From positions 43,458-107,457 of the forward strand of contig JAOZFT010000001.1 in assembly GCA_027492035.1 (NCBI GenBank): a stretch of 64,000 nucleotides of DNA, given 5' to 3'. Below the pieces are notes generated by a model that worked only from the letters and a program-made list of their open reading frames with translations, did not search any database and was not told the DNA's origin. The stretch is from Thermoproteota archaeon (GTDB taxonomy: Archaea; Korarchaeota; JAOZGF01; JAOZFZ01). A program made the position numbers and the translations under genes. Of this stretch, positions 9,192 through 19,083 are shown piece by piece; positions within the stretch are counted from its first letter, which is position 1; each line of letters starts with the position of its first letter.

Positions 9192-9461
9192 ATGTCAGCA
9201 ATTAAAGTTGTTAAGGAATTAGGTGCAAGAATAATAGCTATGAAAGACGATGGCACACCTAGGCAGATACTGAAAGGGTACATAAAAGAGGGAAGGTATG
9301 GAAAATTTATTTCTATAGAGAAACATTGGGTGCAGACTGACTTAGAGGAATTTACTGATTCAAAATGGGCTAGATGGTCCATCTCAATACCTTACGACAG
9401 AGATAAAGCCATAGCTCTAATTGAAAATATGAAGGAACTGGTTGAGGAAGCTTTCAAATAA
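9192..9461 (+). CDS. Conserved-looking small protein of unknown function, 89 residues
   Basis: I do not recognise the family. The protein is soluble and compact, with alternating strand-like and helix-like stretches (RIIAMKDDGTPRQILKGYI, then KHWVQTDLEEFTDSKWARW) and a C-terminal amphipathic helix rich in Glu and Lys. No cysteines or membrane segments. The ATG follows GGAGAG with five or six bases between, and a TATA-like CTTAAAAAAG at 9121-9130 sits at a plausible distance. It is monocistronic as far as can be seen. Good SD, promoter position and balanced composition support a real gene. Confidence 0.7.
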   Translation: MSAIKVVKELGARIIAMKDDGTPRQILKGYIKEGRYGKFISIEKHWVQTDLEEFTDSKWARWSISIPYDRDKAIALIENMKELVEEAFK

Positions 9462-9666
9462 AATTGTTAATTTTCAAGAATTTGAAGTGTTTAAGGGAGA
9501 AATACCGGGAAACATACTTAATAACTTGAATCAATCACAGCTTGAAGAGGAAATTCTTTAAGGAATCTGTAAGTGAAGGCAAAAACTCAATAAGGTAGAC
9601 ATTGCCCCAATCTTTTATTAATTTTCCTTTAATAAGGTTTTTCAACTGTTAAGGAAAGGGGTACAA

Positions 9667-10935
9667 ATGAAAATGAGCAAAGAAGAAGTCAGTGACAGGG
9701 AAATTGAAAAAGTAAGCCTTAAACTTTCTAAGAGTCTTTTTTTAGTTGCTGGTTTCTCTTCTTTTTCAGTCAGCTTATTTAACCCTTTCCTAAATTTTTA
9801 CGCTGTTTTCATTGGAGCCTCATTTACTGAACTTGGTTGGTTAACTTCTGCGAAAAACTTGTTTCTAAACGTTTTCCAACTTTTTTGGGGTTATTTAAGT
9901 GACTTAAAGGGTAAAAGAATTTTTTTGGGGGTTGGTTATTTATTTACGGGTTTATTGGTTTTAACTGTTTGTTGGGTTAACTCAAGCTTGGTCTTAATAG
10001 GTTTAGTTACACTTCTTTATTTTCTTTACTCAATGACTTTGCCTTCATGGACTTCTTTACTTGGCGATTACAGTGAAGAATCTACTAGAGGGAAAGTTTT
10101 AGGCATTGTTGGTTTTGTCTCCCAATTTGCAAGTGTAACAGCTTACTTAGTTGTTGTCACACTCACTTTCAACTCAAAGTTAAGTAATGAGTTCCTGATA
10201 AAGATACCTTTCATATTGGCGGGTTTTACGTCTTTAACAGCATCTTTTTTCGTTCTCCCATTGAAAGAAAAGAGAAACAACCAAATTAGAAAAATAGCTG
10301 AAAGTTTCACTGGAAGTTTTAAAGTGGGAAATTATAGACGTTTCCTTTACCTATCAAGCTTTAATGCTTTCTCAATGTCTCTTGTTTGGCCTATTTTTTC
10401 ATATTTAACCGTCTTATTAACAAATAATACTGTTTGGGAAATGGCTTTGATTTGGGGGGCTTGGAGCATTTCTAATTCATTAGGTCAAAGATTTCTAGGT
10501 AAACTCATTGATTTATATGGCAGGAAACCTTTTCTCATAATCAGTAAGTTTTCTTTATTCGTGGTTCCCTTAGGTTACATCCTTTCCAACCTTTCCAGTT
10601 CATGGGTTGAATTGTTTGTTGTTATGTTAACTGCTGGGGTTTTTATGTCCCTTTCAATAGTTTCAGAAACAGCTTATATTTTGGATTGTGCAGAGGAAGG
10701 AGAAAGAGCTTCCTTCACAGCAATGTTTAACTTTCTTACAGGTATTTTCTCATTTACGGGTTCAATGGTAGGAGGCTTTCTTACAGATTTGTTTAAATTC
10801 TCATTCACAACTTCAACCTCCCTTAATTTGGTGTTGCTTGTTTCTTTAGTACTAAGGGTAGTTTCAGGTCTCTCCTATAAAACTTTGAAAGAAGTACATG
10901 TTCCAATAAGGCAGCAATCCAGCTTTTCTTCGTAA
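9667..10935 (+). CDS. Major facilitator superfamily transporter
   Basis: Integral membrane carrier of 422 residues with about 12 hydrophobic segments, the normal MFS size. The loop between helices 2 and 3 has a motif-A-like GYLSDLKGKR, repeated in the second half as GKLIDLYGRKPF, which is the duplicated MFS pattern. The N-terminal 25 residues are charged and cytoplasmic. The substrate is not predictable; drug efflux or a sugar or metabolite carrier are possible. It has its own ATG behind GGGGTACAA and sits alone between an unknown small gene and the convergent metallopeptidase-like gene. Confidence 0.88.
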   Translation: MKMSKEEVSDREIEKVSLKLSKSLFLVAGFSSFSVSLFNPFLNFYAVFIGASFTELGWLTSAKNLFLNVFQLFWGYLSDLKGKRIFLGVGYLFTGLLVLTVCWVNSSLVLIGLVTLLYFLYSMTLPSWTSLLGDYSEESTRGKVLGIVGFVSQFASVTAYLVVVTLTFNSKLSNEFLIKIPFILAGFTSLTASFFVLPLKEKRNNQIRKIAESFTGSFKVGNYRRFLYLSSFNAFSMSLVWPIFSYLTVLLTNNTVWEMALIWGAWSISNSLGQRFLGKLIDLYGRKPFLIISKFSLFVVPLGYILSNLSSSWVELFVVMLTAGVFMSLSIVSETAYILDCAEEGERASFTAMFNFLTGIFSFTGSMVGGFLTDLFKFSFTTSTSLNLVLLVSLVLRVVSGLSYKTLKEVHVPIRQQSSFSS

Positions 10936-11006
10936 AGGGGACTTCATTTTGAACTTTAAAGTATTTCTGAACAAGGCAAGATCCCAGTTGGAAATTCAGA
11001 GAAGGT

Positions 11007-13113
11007 TTATTTCAGTTTTCTTCCGCAATTAGTGCAATAAATGCCATCTGGGTTAACAAGTGCACTGCAGAAGGGACAGTAACCCTGCTGCTTTCTTTTG
11101 AGCAGGTGGTGGGTAAGTGGAGGAAATAGGTGTTTGAGGCTTAAAACCTCTCTTACGCAAAAGATATACAGCAATAATAACAGCTACTACCCCAACTATA
11201 AGAATTAATGTGAATGAAGGTGCTTCGTAAGGGGATGGTGAAGGTGAAGCAGTAAAGGAGGGTTTTGGGCTTTGATAAGTGGGGGTTGAAGTTGGCGTGG
11301 GAAATGATGGTGGAGAGGGGGAAGGGACTGAAGGGGATGGAGTTAAAGTTGGGGTAGGAGAGGGAGTTGGTGAAGGAGATGAAACCGGTACTGCAGTTTC
11401 TGGGTAAGTGTATACTTCCGTTAACTGGTCGTTAGATGATACTTCATCATCTCCATCAACATCTTCCCATTCAACCACCAAATACTGGGCTGGTTTAGGA
11501 TTTTGGGCAAGTTTCCAAAAGTTATTCCTTAGATATTGGAGGGCTGCATCTGTACCTTGTTTAGTTATCCCCTCGATTAAAATAGAGGGGCTGTCGGATT
11601 TAACTTGAGCAGTGAATGCAATTATGCCATAATCCCTTTTTCCAACTTGGGAAGGATTTATTGAACCTCGAAATTCACCAATTTTAATTGTGTCACTTGT
11701 TAGGGTGATATTAAATATTTTGTTCAGTTTTGCTGTGGCAGGGTTATTTGAGGGGTTACCGATCACGTAACTATTAGGTTCCGGTTTATCCGTATATTTA
11801 ACAGTTCCCTTAATTTTGTTTGCGAAGTCTAAAGCTTGTTTTTTGTTTGGGGAATTTACACCTATGATTATCGTGGGTTGTGGTTTAAGGTTTCCTAATG
11901 ATTTAGAGTCAACAGAGTGCCATTTATTCAATGTTTTTTCTGCCTCGCTTAAGCATTCACTCCATTTACCGTTCAGGTAAAGGTTTTCAACTGAGGAAAC
12001 AGCGCTTGAAACCCAGTTCAAATTCAACTTATTACTTCTTTCCTTAAGTAAGTCTAGAGCTGAAAGAGCTTCACCTCTTTCAGGGTCTATTTTACTAAGC
12101 ATTTCTTTCCAGTTTGAAGATGATAAGGCAAGATTCCTTAATTCATCAAAGGCTTGGTAAATGTCAAACCCCTTTTCCTGTCTCAGTTCTTCATAGATTT
12201 CGTAGATGGTTTTTTGCGGAGGAGCCTCTAAAATAAGTTTCCAAAAGGTTTGAAGGATGCCTCTACCATATTTCTTGTCAATATAGTAAAGGAGGGTGTA
12301 ACCGACAGAGTAAATGTCTAAAGCTGCGCCTTTGTAGTAAAAGTTGTGAAGGTAATGTTTGGGATATGTCTCAAACCAGTACTGTGAATTGTAGTCTACA
12401 TTTATTGTTTCACCACTTGCTTTCTTGTAGTAAGAGTTGGGGTTTCGGAACATTTGGTAAGCCAGTTTAAAGTGTTCTTCTTCAGGGTTGATGCCGCATT
12501 TAACTTGTACCTCATCATCCTGAAAGAAAAGGTCGCATCTTATCGCTTTCTCAAATTGATTTGTTTCCCTTAAAAGGTTTAGTGAGACATACTCCGCAGA
12601 GGCTTCATCAACCCATAAACCAGTCCAGAAATTCTGCTGACTCCAAAGGGTAGTATCATAAAAATAGGAGTGAACTGCTTCATGAAGAACAGTTTGCTGA
12701 TGATCAAGGAAAAGTTCATAGTTATGTAAAACGATGTTTTTCTCTGCGGAGCGGATAGTATAAGCACCGCCTACAAGCCAATAAGTGCCAATTGATTCGA
12801 AAACAACCTGAACTTCACCTCTGTACCTAGGAGGAGTACCGATAAAGTCTTTCATGTAAGGAAACAATTGATTCAAGAAATTAGTGTAGTTTTCGCCTTG
12901 AGCCCGCATATTCACAGGAAAGTGTAGATATGGTTCAAGTTCAGGATGATATTTCTTAATCCATTCCCTACATGCAACAATAGACGAGGCAGTTTGAGGG
13001 AATTTATTAACAAAGATGATTTCAGGATTTTGGGCATGTATTGAGGGAACAGGAGTAATTAACAGGATCAACAATATTGTAAATGTATAGGGAAAAATTT
13101 TTCTTCTTTCCAT
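11007..13113 (-). CDS. Secreted, membrane-anchored gluzincin-like metallopeptidase; C-terminal zinc ribbon in a shifted frame
   Basis: Predicted cell-surface protein. From the ATG at 13113 there is a signal peptide ending near ITPVPSIHAQ, then a domain with HEAVH (H144, E145, H148) and, about 25 residues later, WVDEASAEY supplying a third zinc ligand, the layout of gluzincin peptidases. A long middle region of unknown fold follows, then a Pro/Ser/Thr linker of about 50 residues, one membrane helix (LILIVGVVAVIIAVYLL) and a short cytoplasmic tail. The main frame stops at 11053 after an odd LLSLLQCTC. Moving by one base near 11085-11095 opens YCPFCSALVNPDGIYCTNCG and a stop at 11007-11009, a perfect four-cysteine zinc ribbon. 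So the native protein probably ends in that ribbon, and a one-base insertion in an A-rich run has broken the frame, or the assembly has an error there. Peptidase activity is inferred from the motif only. Confidence 0.72.
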
Positions 13114-13131
13114 TTTTTTTCCATCTTTCAA

Positions 13132-13412
13132 AACAAGTACATAGACTGCAAAAATTTAGGGAAGATTTTGTAATTTTTAAACTTTTTGTTAAAAATTTTT
13201 CTTGAAATTGTAAATGAAGTTGAGGTTTAAATAATGGAAAGGCTAGTTTTTAAAACATGAAATATAAAGGTGAAAGTATGTTACAGTTCCCCTATAACAT
13301 CCTCTCGTTTTTCCTTTAAAAATACGTTTTGTACAGGTTGAATTTATTCCCTTTTTTACTCCTTCCCAAATAAGAAACTGCCTCCTCAAAAAAAACCTTT
13401 TTTTAGAGTTTT
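13132..13412. other. AT-rich 280-bp gap beside cdc6
   Basis: Very AT-rich, without coding frames. Archaeal origins often lie beside cdc6, so I looked for origin recognition boxes, that is, repeated G-rich motifs around TCCANNGGAAAC. I found none by eye, only GTTACAGTTCCCCTATAAC near 13281-13300. Nothing here is firm enough to call an origin. Confidence 0.3.
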
Positions 13413-14591
13413 TCAAATAACGGTTTCCATCACTTTGTTTATTTTCATGATTAACCCGTTAAGGAAAGCGTTTAGCTCTGCTGTTTCAACTCCACTTACC
13501 CCTATTTTTGTTAATCCCTTGATTTCTATTAATCCCTTATCGGCTAGGTTTTGAAGTTGTTCATCTATCTCTTTCCTTTTCCTTTGTTTTAATTCTTCAC
13601 AAACAACTTTGTAAACTTCCTTTATTTTATTGTAGGGTACATAAGGTTCTTCTTTCCGTTGCAGTGCACGGGCTACACTTAAAAGAACAACTTTTTCTTG
13701 GAAAGGTAGATTTAATATTTCGTCTGTGGTGATTAAGTAGGATTTTTCTTTGAAAACGCTCCTAACGTGTTCGGGCATTATTTTCCTAAAACCTTGCGCT
13801 TCAGCCAGTGTCCCTGCATAGAGTAAAAGATCTAAAGCTGCCCTTGCGTCACCATTTATTGGAGGTTTAGAACAGAGGTCTGAAATAAATTCAACAAGGT
13901 CTTCACTCACCACTCCAGGTTTGAAAGATTCGTTAACTCGAAGCAATAAGATGTCTTTCAGCTGTTTGTGATTGTATGATTGAAATCTTATGTAGTTCCT
14001 TCCTAGAGTGCTTAATTCAGCTGGTTCAAGTTTTTCATGAAACTTCTTAGACCTAGCAATGAATATTTCTCCTAGGAAGTTTAAAGGTTCACCTGGGCTT
14101 AATTCGCTGAGCCTGGTCAACTCATAAACTAATTTTTCCCTGCTATAATTTACGAAGTAGTCTATCTCATCAAAAACAGCTATTAAGTAGGTTTTTTTCT
14201 TTTTTAAATAATTTATTAATTCATTAAGCATTTCAAGAGCACTTAAGTTTTGAGAAAAAATTTCAGGTGCTGCCTTTAAAACCATTGTGCGGTAAAGAAC
14301 TACTTTGCTTGTACCCAGCAGCCTTAAATTCAAATAAACTGACTTAATCCTTAATTTTTTCTTTAAAGCTTCTTTTTCAAATTCTTTAGTGAAAAGGATA
14401 GCTGTACATGTTTTCCCTGAACCTGTTACGCCGATTAATTGAGCTATTTTCAAAAATTTTTCAGAGGGTTTTTCCAATGAATCAAAAAACAAAAGTTTAA
14501 GCTGATTTAACTGCTTCCCTCTATGGGGGAGAGAGTTAGGTATGTAAGTGGGTAGGAGTTTATTTTTATCTTTAAAAATTAGACTTCGCAA
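13413..14591 (-). CDS. cdc6: Orc1/Cdc6 family replication initiator
   Basis: AAA+ ATPase that binds origins and helps load MCM. Walker A is GVTGSGKT at 54-61, Walker B is VFDEID ending at 144, and a sensor-2-like GDARAALDLLLYAG lies near residue 260. The last 90 residues have the winged-helix character of the DNA-binding domain. At 392 residues it is full length. The TTG start follows GAGAGGT by five bases. It lies immediately downstream of the biotin operon with a 47-bp gap, so it may be co-transcribed or use a promoter inside bccP. Archaea often carry several paralogues, and whether this is the origin-linked one is not shown. Confidence 0.9.
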   Translation of the reverse strand: MRSLIFKDKNKLLPTYIPNSLPHRGKQLNQLKLLFFDSLEKPSEKFLKIAQLIGVTGSGKTCTAILFTKEFEKEALKKKLRIKSVYLNLRLLGTSKVVLYRTMVLKAAPEIFSQNLSALEMLNELINYLKKKKTYLIAVFDEIDYFVNYSREKLVYELTRLSELSPGEPLNFLGEIFIARSKKFHEKLEPAELSTLGRNYIRFQSYNHKQLKDILLLRVNESFKPGVVSEDLVEFISDLCSKPPINGDARAALDLLLYAGTLAEAQGFRKIMPEHVRSVFKEKSYLITTDEILNLPFQEKVVLLSVARALQRKEEPYVPYNKIKEVYKVVCEELKQRKRKEIDEQLQNLADKGLIEIKGLTKIGVSGVETAELNAFLNGLIMKINKVMETVI

Positions 14592-14638
14592 GGAAAACCT
14601 CTCAACACATTAAAAGGTCTTTCTTCATAGAAATCTTC

Positions 14639-15151
14639 TTAAGTAAAAGATTGAGAAATTTTAATCAATACATCATCTTGGTTGACGAATGCACCTTCCC
14701 TCACCATTACTTCGGTAATCACTCCCTCAACCGGGGAACGAATTTCATTTTCCATTTTCATTGATTCAATAATCAAAAGCAGTTCACCCCGAGCTACTTT
14801 TCCTCTATTCTTCACTTTTAAAGAAACAACTTTACCAGCCATTGGAGCCTTAACAATCACTTCCCCCTTTTCTCCCCTCTTCCCAATCTTTAATTCCTTA
14901 ACTGAAACAAGATGTTTAACCCCGTACTCTTCTACTAAATACACTCCTTCCTCTATTTCTTTAACGTTTACATAAAAGGGTTTGTTCTTTTGAGCAGTCT
15001 TAACTTGGACGTAGTTTCTGTTTTGCGGAGAAATTTGAAACCTTTCTTCTTTTTCGTTAATTACCAGCTTCACCGAATCTTCTAGGCTTAAATTTTCCTT
15101 TTTCACCCTGAACTTTTTCCCATCCACTGTGACTTCGAATTCCTTAACCAT
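14639..15151 (-). CDS. Biotin carboxyl carrier protein (acyl-CoA carboxylase)
   Basis: Carries the biotin that shuttles CO2 between biotin carboxylase and carboxyltransferase. The C-terminal 75 residues form a biotinyl domain with the target lysine in ESMKMENEI, preceded by VKAPMAGKVVSLKV and followed by SPVEGVITEVMVREGAFV. The N-terminal 90 residues are a beta-rich region seen in archaeal and decarboxylase-type carriers. Its ATG at 15151, with GGTGA just upstream, lies inside the end of the biotin carboxylase gene, an overlap of 49 bp in another frame that suggests coupled synthesis. BirA, encoded three genes earlier in the operon, should biotinylate it. Confidence 0.93.
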   Translation of the reverse strand: MVKEFEVTVDGKKFRVKKENLSLEDSVKLVINEKEERFQISPQNRNYVQVKTAQKNKPFYVNVKEIEEGVYLVEEYGVKHLVSVKELKIGKRGEKGEVIVKAPMAGKVVSLKVKNRGKVARGELLLIIESMKMENEIRSPVEGVITEVMVREGAFVNQDDVLIKISQSFT

Positions 15152-16674
15152 TTAATCACCGAAAAGTGTTGATTAGCGTTAATTAATTCCCTCCTTCCCT
15201 GAATCAACCATCCATTGGAAGCCTTCGTTTCTCCTATCAAGTATTCGGTTTTAGTTTTTCTACCTGTTCTTAAATGGTAGTTTAGTGCTGCCGCTATTAA
15301 TGGGGAGCATTCGTCAATTCTTTTTTTAAAGAGGCTGCTTTTGTTTTCGTTTATGAATTGAGTATGGGTTTCTCCCTTGATAAATTTTTTATTTCTGACT
15401 AGGTTTCTAAAGAAAGGAATATTGGTTTTGACACCCGTGATTTCGAATTCTTCCAAGGCGTTACGCATTCTTTTAATTGTTTCCTCCCTGTTTCTTCCCC
15501 AAGTGATCAATTTAACTAATAAAGCGTCATAAAATGGAGAAACTGTGAAGCCTGGGTAAACTGCACTCTCAATTCTCAACCATCCCCCGCATGGAAACCT
15601 TAAACTTTCAATTTTTCCAGATGAAGGAGCAAAATCCCTTTCAGGATCTTCGGCGTAGATTCTGCATTCCATAGCATGCCCATTTAGTATCAATTTTTCT
15701 TGTTTTAAGTTTATTTCCTCTCCATAAGCTATTTTTATTTGTTCCTTAACTATATCTACGCCTGTAACCATTTCAGTGATAGGGTGTTCAACTTGTATAC
15801 GGGTATTTGCTTCTAAAAAATAGAAGCTGCCCTCTTCATCTCTTAAAAACTCTATCGTGCAGACGTTATCATAATTTGCCTCTTTAACAAGTTTCACAGC
15901 ATCTGAACAGATTTTTCTCCTCACTTCATCATCAACAACTGGTGAGGGGGTTTCCTCCAATAGTTTCTGATGCCTTCTTTGAATAGAACACTCCCTTTCA
16001 AACAAATGAATAACGTTACCGTGTTTATCGCTTAAAATCTGAACTTCGACGTGTCTGGGCCTACTTAGTTTTTTTTCAAGGTATAAGGTGGAGTTTCCAA
16101 AGGCTTTCAAAGCTTCCATTTTAGCTGATTCAAAAACATTAGCCAGTTCCCTTTTGTTTTTAATTAACCTCATACCTCTCCCGCCTCCTCCTCCTGAAGC
16201 TTTAAGGAGCACTGGATACCCTATTTTATCTGCCTCCTCCACTGCCTCGCTTAATTCCTTCACTGGTTTAAGGCTTCCAGGAATAATTGACCCCCCAATT
16301 TTTTCCATCATTTGTCTGGCGTTTATTTTATCCCCTAACTTTTCTAAGGCTTCAGGGTTTGAACCAATAAACGTTATCCCTTCTTCTTCACATCTTTTTG
16401 CAAAGAAGGCGTTTTCAGCCAAGAAGCCGTAACCGGGGTGAATAGCTTCTGAACCTGTCTCTTTACAAACTTTAATTATTTTTTCAATGTTGAGGTAGCT
16501 TTCGCTGGGTTTAGCTTCCCCAATTAAGTACGCTTCATCTGCAAATTTCACATGTAGAGAGTTCAGGTCCACTGTAGAGTAAATGGCAACTGTTTTTATT
16601 CCTAATTCTTTACAGGCTCTAATCACTCTTAGAGCTATTTCCCCTCTATTAGCAACTAAAACTTTCTTAAACAA
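15103..16674 (-). CDS. accC: Biotin carboxylase subunit of acyl-CoA carboxylase
   Basis: ATP-dependent carboxylation of the biotin on BCCP. It begins MFKKVLVANRGEIALRVIRA, the standard family N-terminus, and contains the ATP-grasp loop GGGGRGMRLI, the ERECSIQRRHQKLLEE segment and FLEANTRIQVEHPITE with catalytic residues. About 523 residues, slightly longer than the bacterial 450-residue enzyme, as is usual for archaeal stand-alone forms. A GTG at 16686 is possible, but the TTG at 16674 sits nine bases after AAGGTG and matches the family start. It follows the carboxyltransferase gene with a short gap and overlaps bccP. Confidence 0.95.
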   Translation of the reverse strand: MFKKVLVANRGEIALRVIRACKELGIKTVAIYSTVDLNSLHVKFADEAYLIGEAKPSESYLNIEKIIKVCKETGSEAIHPGYGFLAENAFFAKRCEEEGITFIGSNPEALEKLGDKINARQMMEKIGGSIIPGSLKPVKELSEAVEEADKIGYPVLLKASGGGGGRGMRLIKNKRELANVFESAKMEALKAFGNSTLYLEKKLSRPRHVEVQILSDKHGNVIHLFERECSIQRRHQKLLEETPSPVVDDEVRRKICSDAVKLVKEANYDNVCTIEFLRDEEGSFYFLEANTRIQVEHPITEMVTGVDIVKEQIKIAYGEEINLKQEKLILNGHAMECRIYAEDPERDFAPSSGKIESLRFPCGGWLRIESAVYPGFTVSPFYDALLVKLITWGRNREETIKRMRNALEEFEITGVKTNIPFFRNLVRNKKFIKGETHTQFINENKSSLFKKRIDECSPLIAAALNYHLRTGRKTKTEYLIGETKASNGWLIQGRRELINANQHFSVIKWLRNSKSQWMGKSSG

Positions 16675-16697
16675 GGAGCAACACACCTTGAAACAGT

Positions 16698-18245
16698 TTA
16701 AAGGGGAATATTACAGTGTTTTTTAGGGGGCCTTCTCTCCCTTTTATTCCTTAAAATTTCGAGGAATTTGATCAAAGCAGGCCTTGTTTCAGCTGGGTCT
16801 ATTACGTCATCAATATACCCTAACCTGGCTGCCACGTAAGGGTTAGCGAATTCTTTCCTGTACTCTGAAAGAAGTTTCTCCCTGTATGTTTCAGGGTCAG
16901 AAGCTTTAGCTAATTCTTTTCTGAAAATAATGTTTATAGCTCCACTTGGACCCATTACTGCTATTTCTGCACTTGGCCAAGCCAGGTTAATATCTGCACC
17001 TACATGTTTACTGTTTAAGACATCGTAAGCTCCGCCATATGCCTTTCTCACAATAACAGTCATTCGAGGCACTGTTGCTTCGCAGAAAGCAAATAAAAGC
17101 TTTGAACCATGTTTAATTATTCCTCCATGTTCCTGCGCCGTACCTGGAAGGAAACCTGGAACATCAACAAACACAATGAGAGGGATATTAAATGCGTCAC
17201 AGAACCTTACAAACCTAGCTCCCTTTATTGAAGCATTTATGTCCAATGCACCAGCCAGGTGGTTAGGTTGATTTGCAACTATCCCTACAGAGTAACCGTT
17301 TAACCGAGCAAACCCTGTAATTATGTTTTTAGCCCAGTGTTTATGAACTTCCAAAAACTTGCCTTCATCAATTACCCTCCTAATTATTTCTTTCATGTCA
17401 TAAGGTTTATAAGGGTCTTCAGGCACAATCACTCTTAATTCTTCGTCTCTTCTAGCAGGGTTATCTTTAGGTTTAGCCCTTGGCGGGTCTTCCATGTTGT
17501 TGTTGGGAATGTAACTTAGTAACTCCCTCACTATTCTAAAAGCCTCTTCTTCATTTTCGGCCAAGAAATGGGCAACACCACTTTTCACATTATGAACTTC
17601 AGCTCCCCCTAATTCTTCAAAAGTTATTTCTTCACCTGTTACTGCTTTAATAACGTTAGGGCCTGTTATAAACATATAACTTGTTCCTTTCACCATTATG
17701 ATGAAATCTGTAAGTGCAGGTGAATAAACAGCTCCACCGGCACATGGTCCAAGCACAACAGATATTTGAGGAATAACCCCGGAAGCCAAGGTATTCCTGA
17801 AGAAAATATAAGCATAACCAGCTAAACTTAAAACCCCCTCCTGTATCCTCGCACCCCCTGAATCATTTAGACCAATAAAGGGTGCACCCACCTTCATAGC
17901 TAAATCCATAACTTTACAGATTTTCTTAGCATGCATTTCACCCAGTGACCCACCGAAAACGGTGAAGTCTTGGGAAAAAAGAAAAACAAGTCTTCCACTT
18001 ATTTTACCGTAACCTGTAACTACACCGTCTCCAAAAATTTTCTTCTCTCCCATCCCAAATTCTGATATTCTGTGCGTAACGAAAGGGTCAATCTCTGTAA
18101 ATGTCCCTTCATCAACTAAAAGGTTTATTCTTTCACGTGCAGTTAACTTCCCCCTTTTATGTTGCTCTTCAATTTTCTTTTTCCCTCCTCCAAGTTTTGC
18201 CTTCTCTTTCAGCTGTTTTAATTCTTCAATTTTGTCCTTTTCCAT
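16698..18245 (-). CDS. pccB: Acyl-CoA (propionyl/methylmalonyl-CoA) carboxyltransferase subunit
   Basis: Transfers CO2 from carboxybiotin to an acyl-CoA. Family motifs are [48 protein letters not shown] and [15 protein letters not shown]. The Asp in GGAYDV lies where PccB proteins carry a specificity Asp, favouring propionyl-CoA, though one residue does not prove it. Length 515 residues is normal. The ATG at 18245 follows GAGGGGT; the longer frame to 18284 lies entirely inside birA. No gene for the membrane pump subunits of methylmalonyl-CoA decarboxylase is nearby, so a carboxylase is the simpler reading. Methylmalonyl-CoA epimerase and mutase are not in the window. Confidence 0.9.
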   Translation of the reverse strand: MEKDKIEELKQLKEKAKLGGGKKKIEEQHKRGKLTARERINLLVDEGTFTEIDPFVTHRISEFGMGEKKIFGDGVVTGYGKISGRLVFLFSQDFTVFGGSLGEMHAKKICKVMDLAMKVGAPFIGLNDSGGARIQEGVLSLAGYAYIFFRNTLASGVIPQISVVLGPCAGGAVYSPALTDFIIMVKGTSYMFITGPNVIKAVTGEEITFEELGGAEVHNVKSGVAHFLAENEEEAFRIVRELLSYIPNNNMEDPPRAKPKDNPARRDEELRVIVPEDPYKPYDMKEIIRRVIDEGKFLEVHKHWAKNIITGFARLNGYSVGIVANQPNHLAGALDINASIKGARFVRFCDAFNIPLIVFVDVPGFLPGTAQEHGGIIKHGSKLLFAFCEATVPRMTVIVRKAYGGAYDVLNSKHVGADINLAWPSAEIAVMGPSGAINIIFRKELAKASDPETYREKLLSEYRKEFANPYVAARLGYIDDVIDPAETRPALIKFLEILRNKRERRPPKKHCNIPL

Positions 18246-19038
18246 TAACAATCGACCCCTCAAATACTTCAACAACTTCTCCATTCAATTTTTTAATCAA
18301 TAAACCACCTTTTGGACTTAAAGTTAAAGCTAAGCCTTCAATTACTTCCCTGTTACGAATTTTTACTTTTCTCCCAAAGACAGGAGAGAGTTCTCTATAA
18401 AGCTTTAATAATTTATCCTTCCCCCCCTTTTCTAGACTAAAGTAAAGAGAATCGATCTTTTCTAAGAGTTTTTTACATAGATTAAAAAAATCAATTTCGT
18501 GTTTTAATTCACTATAAAGAGTTGTTGCGGTTTTTCTTAAAATATGAGGGAAAGACTCGACAGGAAAGTTTATGTTTAAACCTATTCCTCCAATTGCAGC
18601 TTCCAAAATGTTTCCTGAGAATTTATTTTCAACTAGGACACCACAAACCTTCTTTTCTTCAATTAGGACGTCATTAGGCCATTTAATGGCTGTTTTTACG
18701 CCTAAAAACTCCTTTAAAACCAGGGATACAGCAATGCAAAGTAGATATTGGATAAAGTAAATTGTTTCAGGGTTACGGGGGGAGAAGATAATGGAAAGCC
18801 ATAACCCCCCCTTCGGAGAAAAAAAATTTTTTCCTTTCCTCCCCCTCCCTTGGGTTTGAGTATCAGCCAAAACAACTAGCCCCTCCTTAAACCCTTTCTT
18901 TAATAGAAAGTAGGCCACGTCATTGGTTGAAGAAACTTTTTCAAACCAAAAAATATTTGACCCTACAAATTTTGTTTTCAACAATTTTTTCAACTTACTT
19001 CCTCTAACAAAGGCTTCATTAAATGAAGGCTTAAACAT
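18226..19038 (-). CDS. birA: Biotin--[carboxyl carrier protein] ligase
   Basis: Activates biotin as biotinyl-AMP and attaches it to the BCCP lysine. The catalytic domain has [37 protein letters not shown] (the biotinyl-AMP loop), [10 protein letters not shown] and [11 protein letters not shown], with a C-terminal small beta domain. There is no N-terminal DNA-binding winged helix, so it is a group I ligase without the repressor function. First gene of a four-gene operon, overlapping the carboxyltransferase start by 20 bp; ligase, carboxyltransferase, carboxylase and carrier in one unit make the targets clear. Confidence 0.93.
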   Translation of the reverse strand: MFKPSFNEAFVRGSKLKKLLKTKFVGSNIFWFEKVSSTNDVAYFLLKKGFKEGLVVLADTQTQGRGRKGKNFFSPKGGLWLSIIFSPRNPETIYFIQYLLCIAVSLVLKEFLGVKTAIKWPNDVLIEEKKVCGVLVENKFSGNILEAAIGGIGLNINFPVESFPHILRKTATTLYSELKHEIDFFNLCKKLLEKIDSLYFSLEKGGKDKLLKLYRELSPVFGRKVKIRNREVIEGLALTLSPKGGLLIKKLNGEVVEVFEGSIVNGKGQN

Positions 19039-19083
19039 TCCTAATTAAACCCTCCAAAAGTGAAATTACTTGATAAAATTGGT

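Noticed and set aside
13132..13412. Replication origin next to cdc6
   Set aside because: AT-rich, but I found no repeated origin-recognition-box motif, so position alone is not sufficient.
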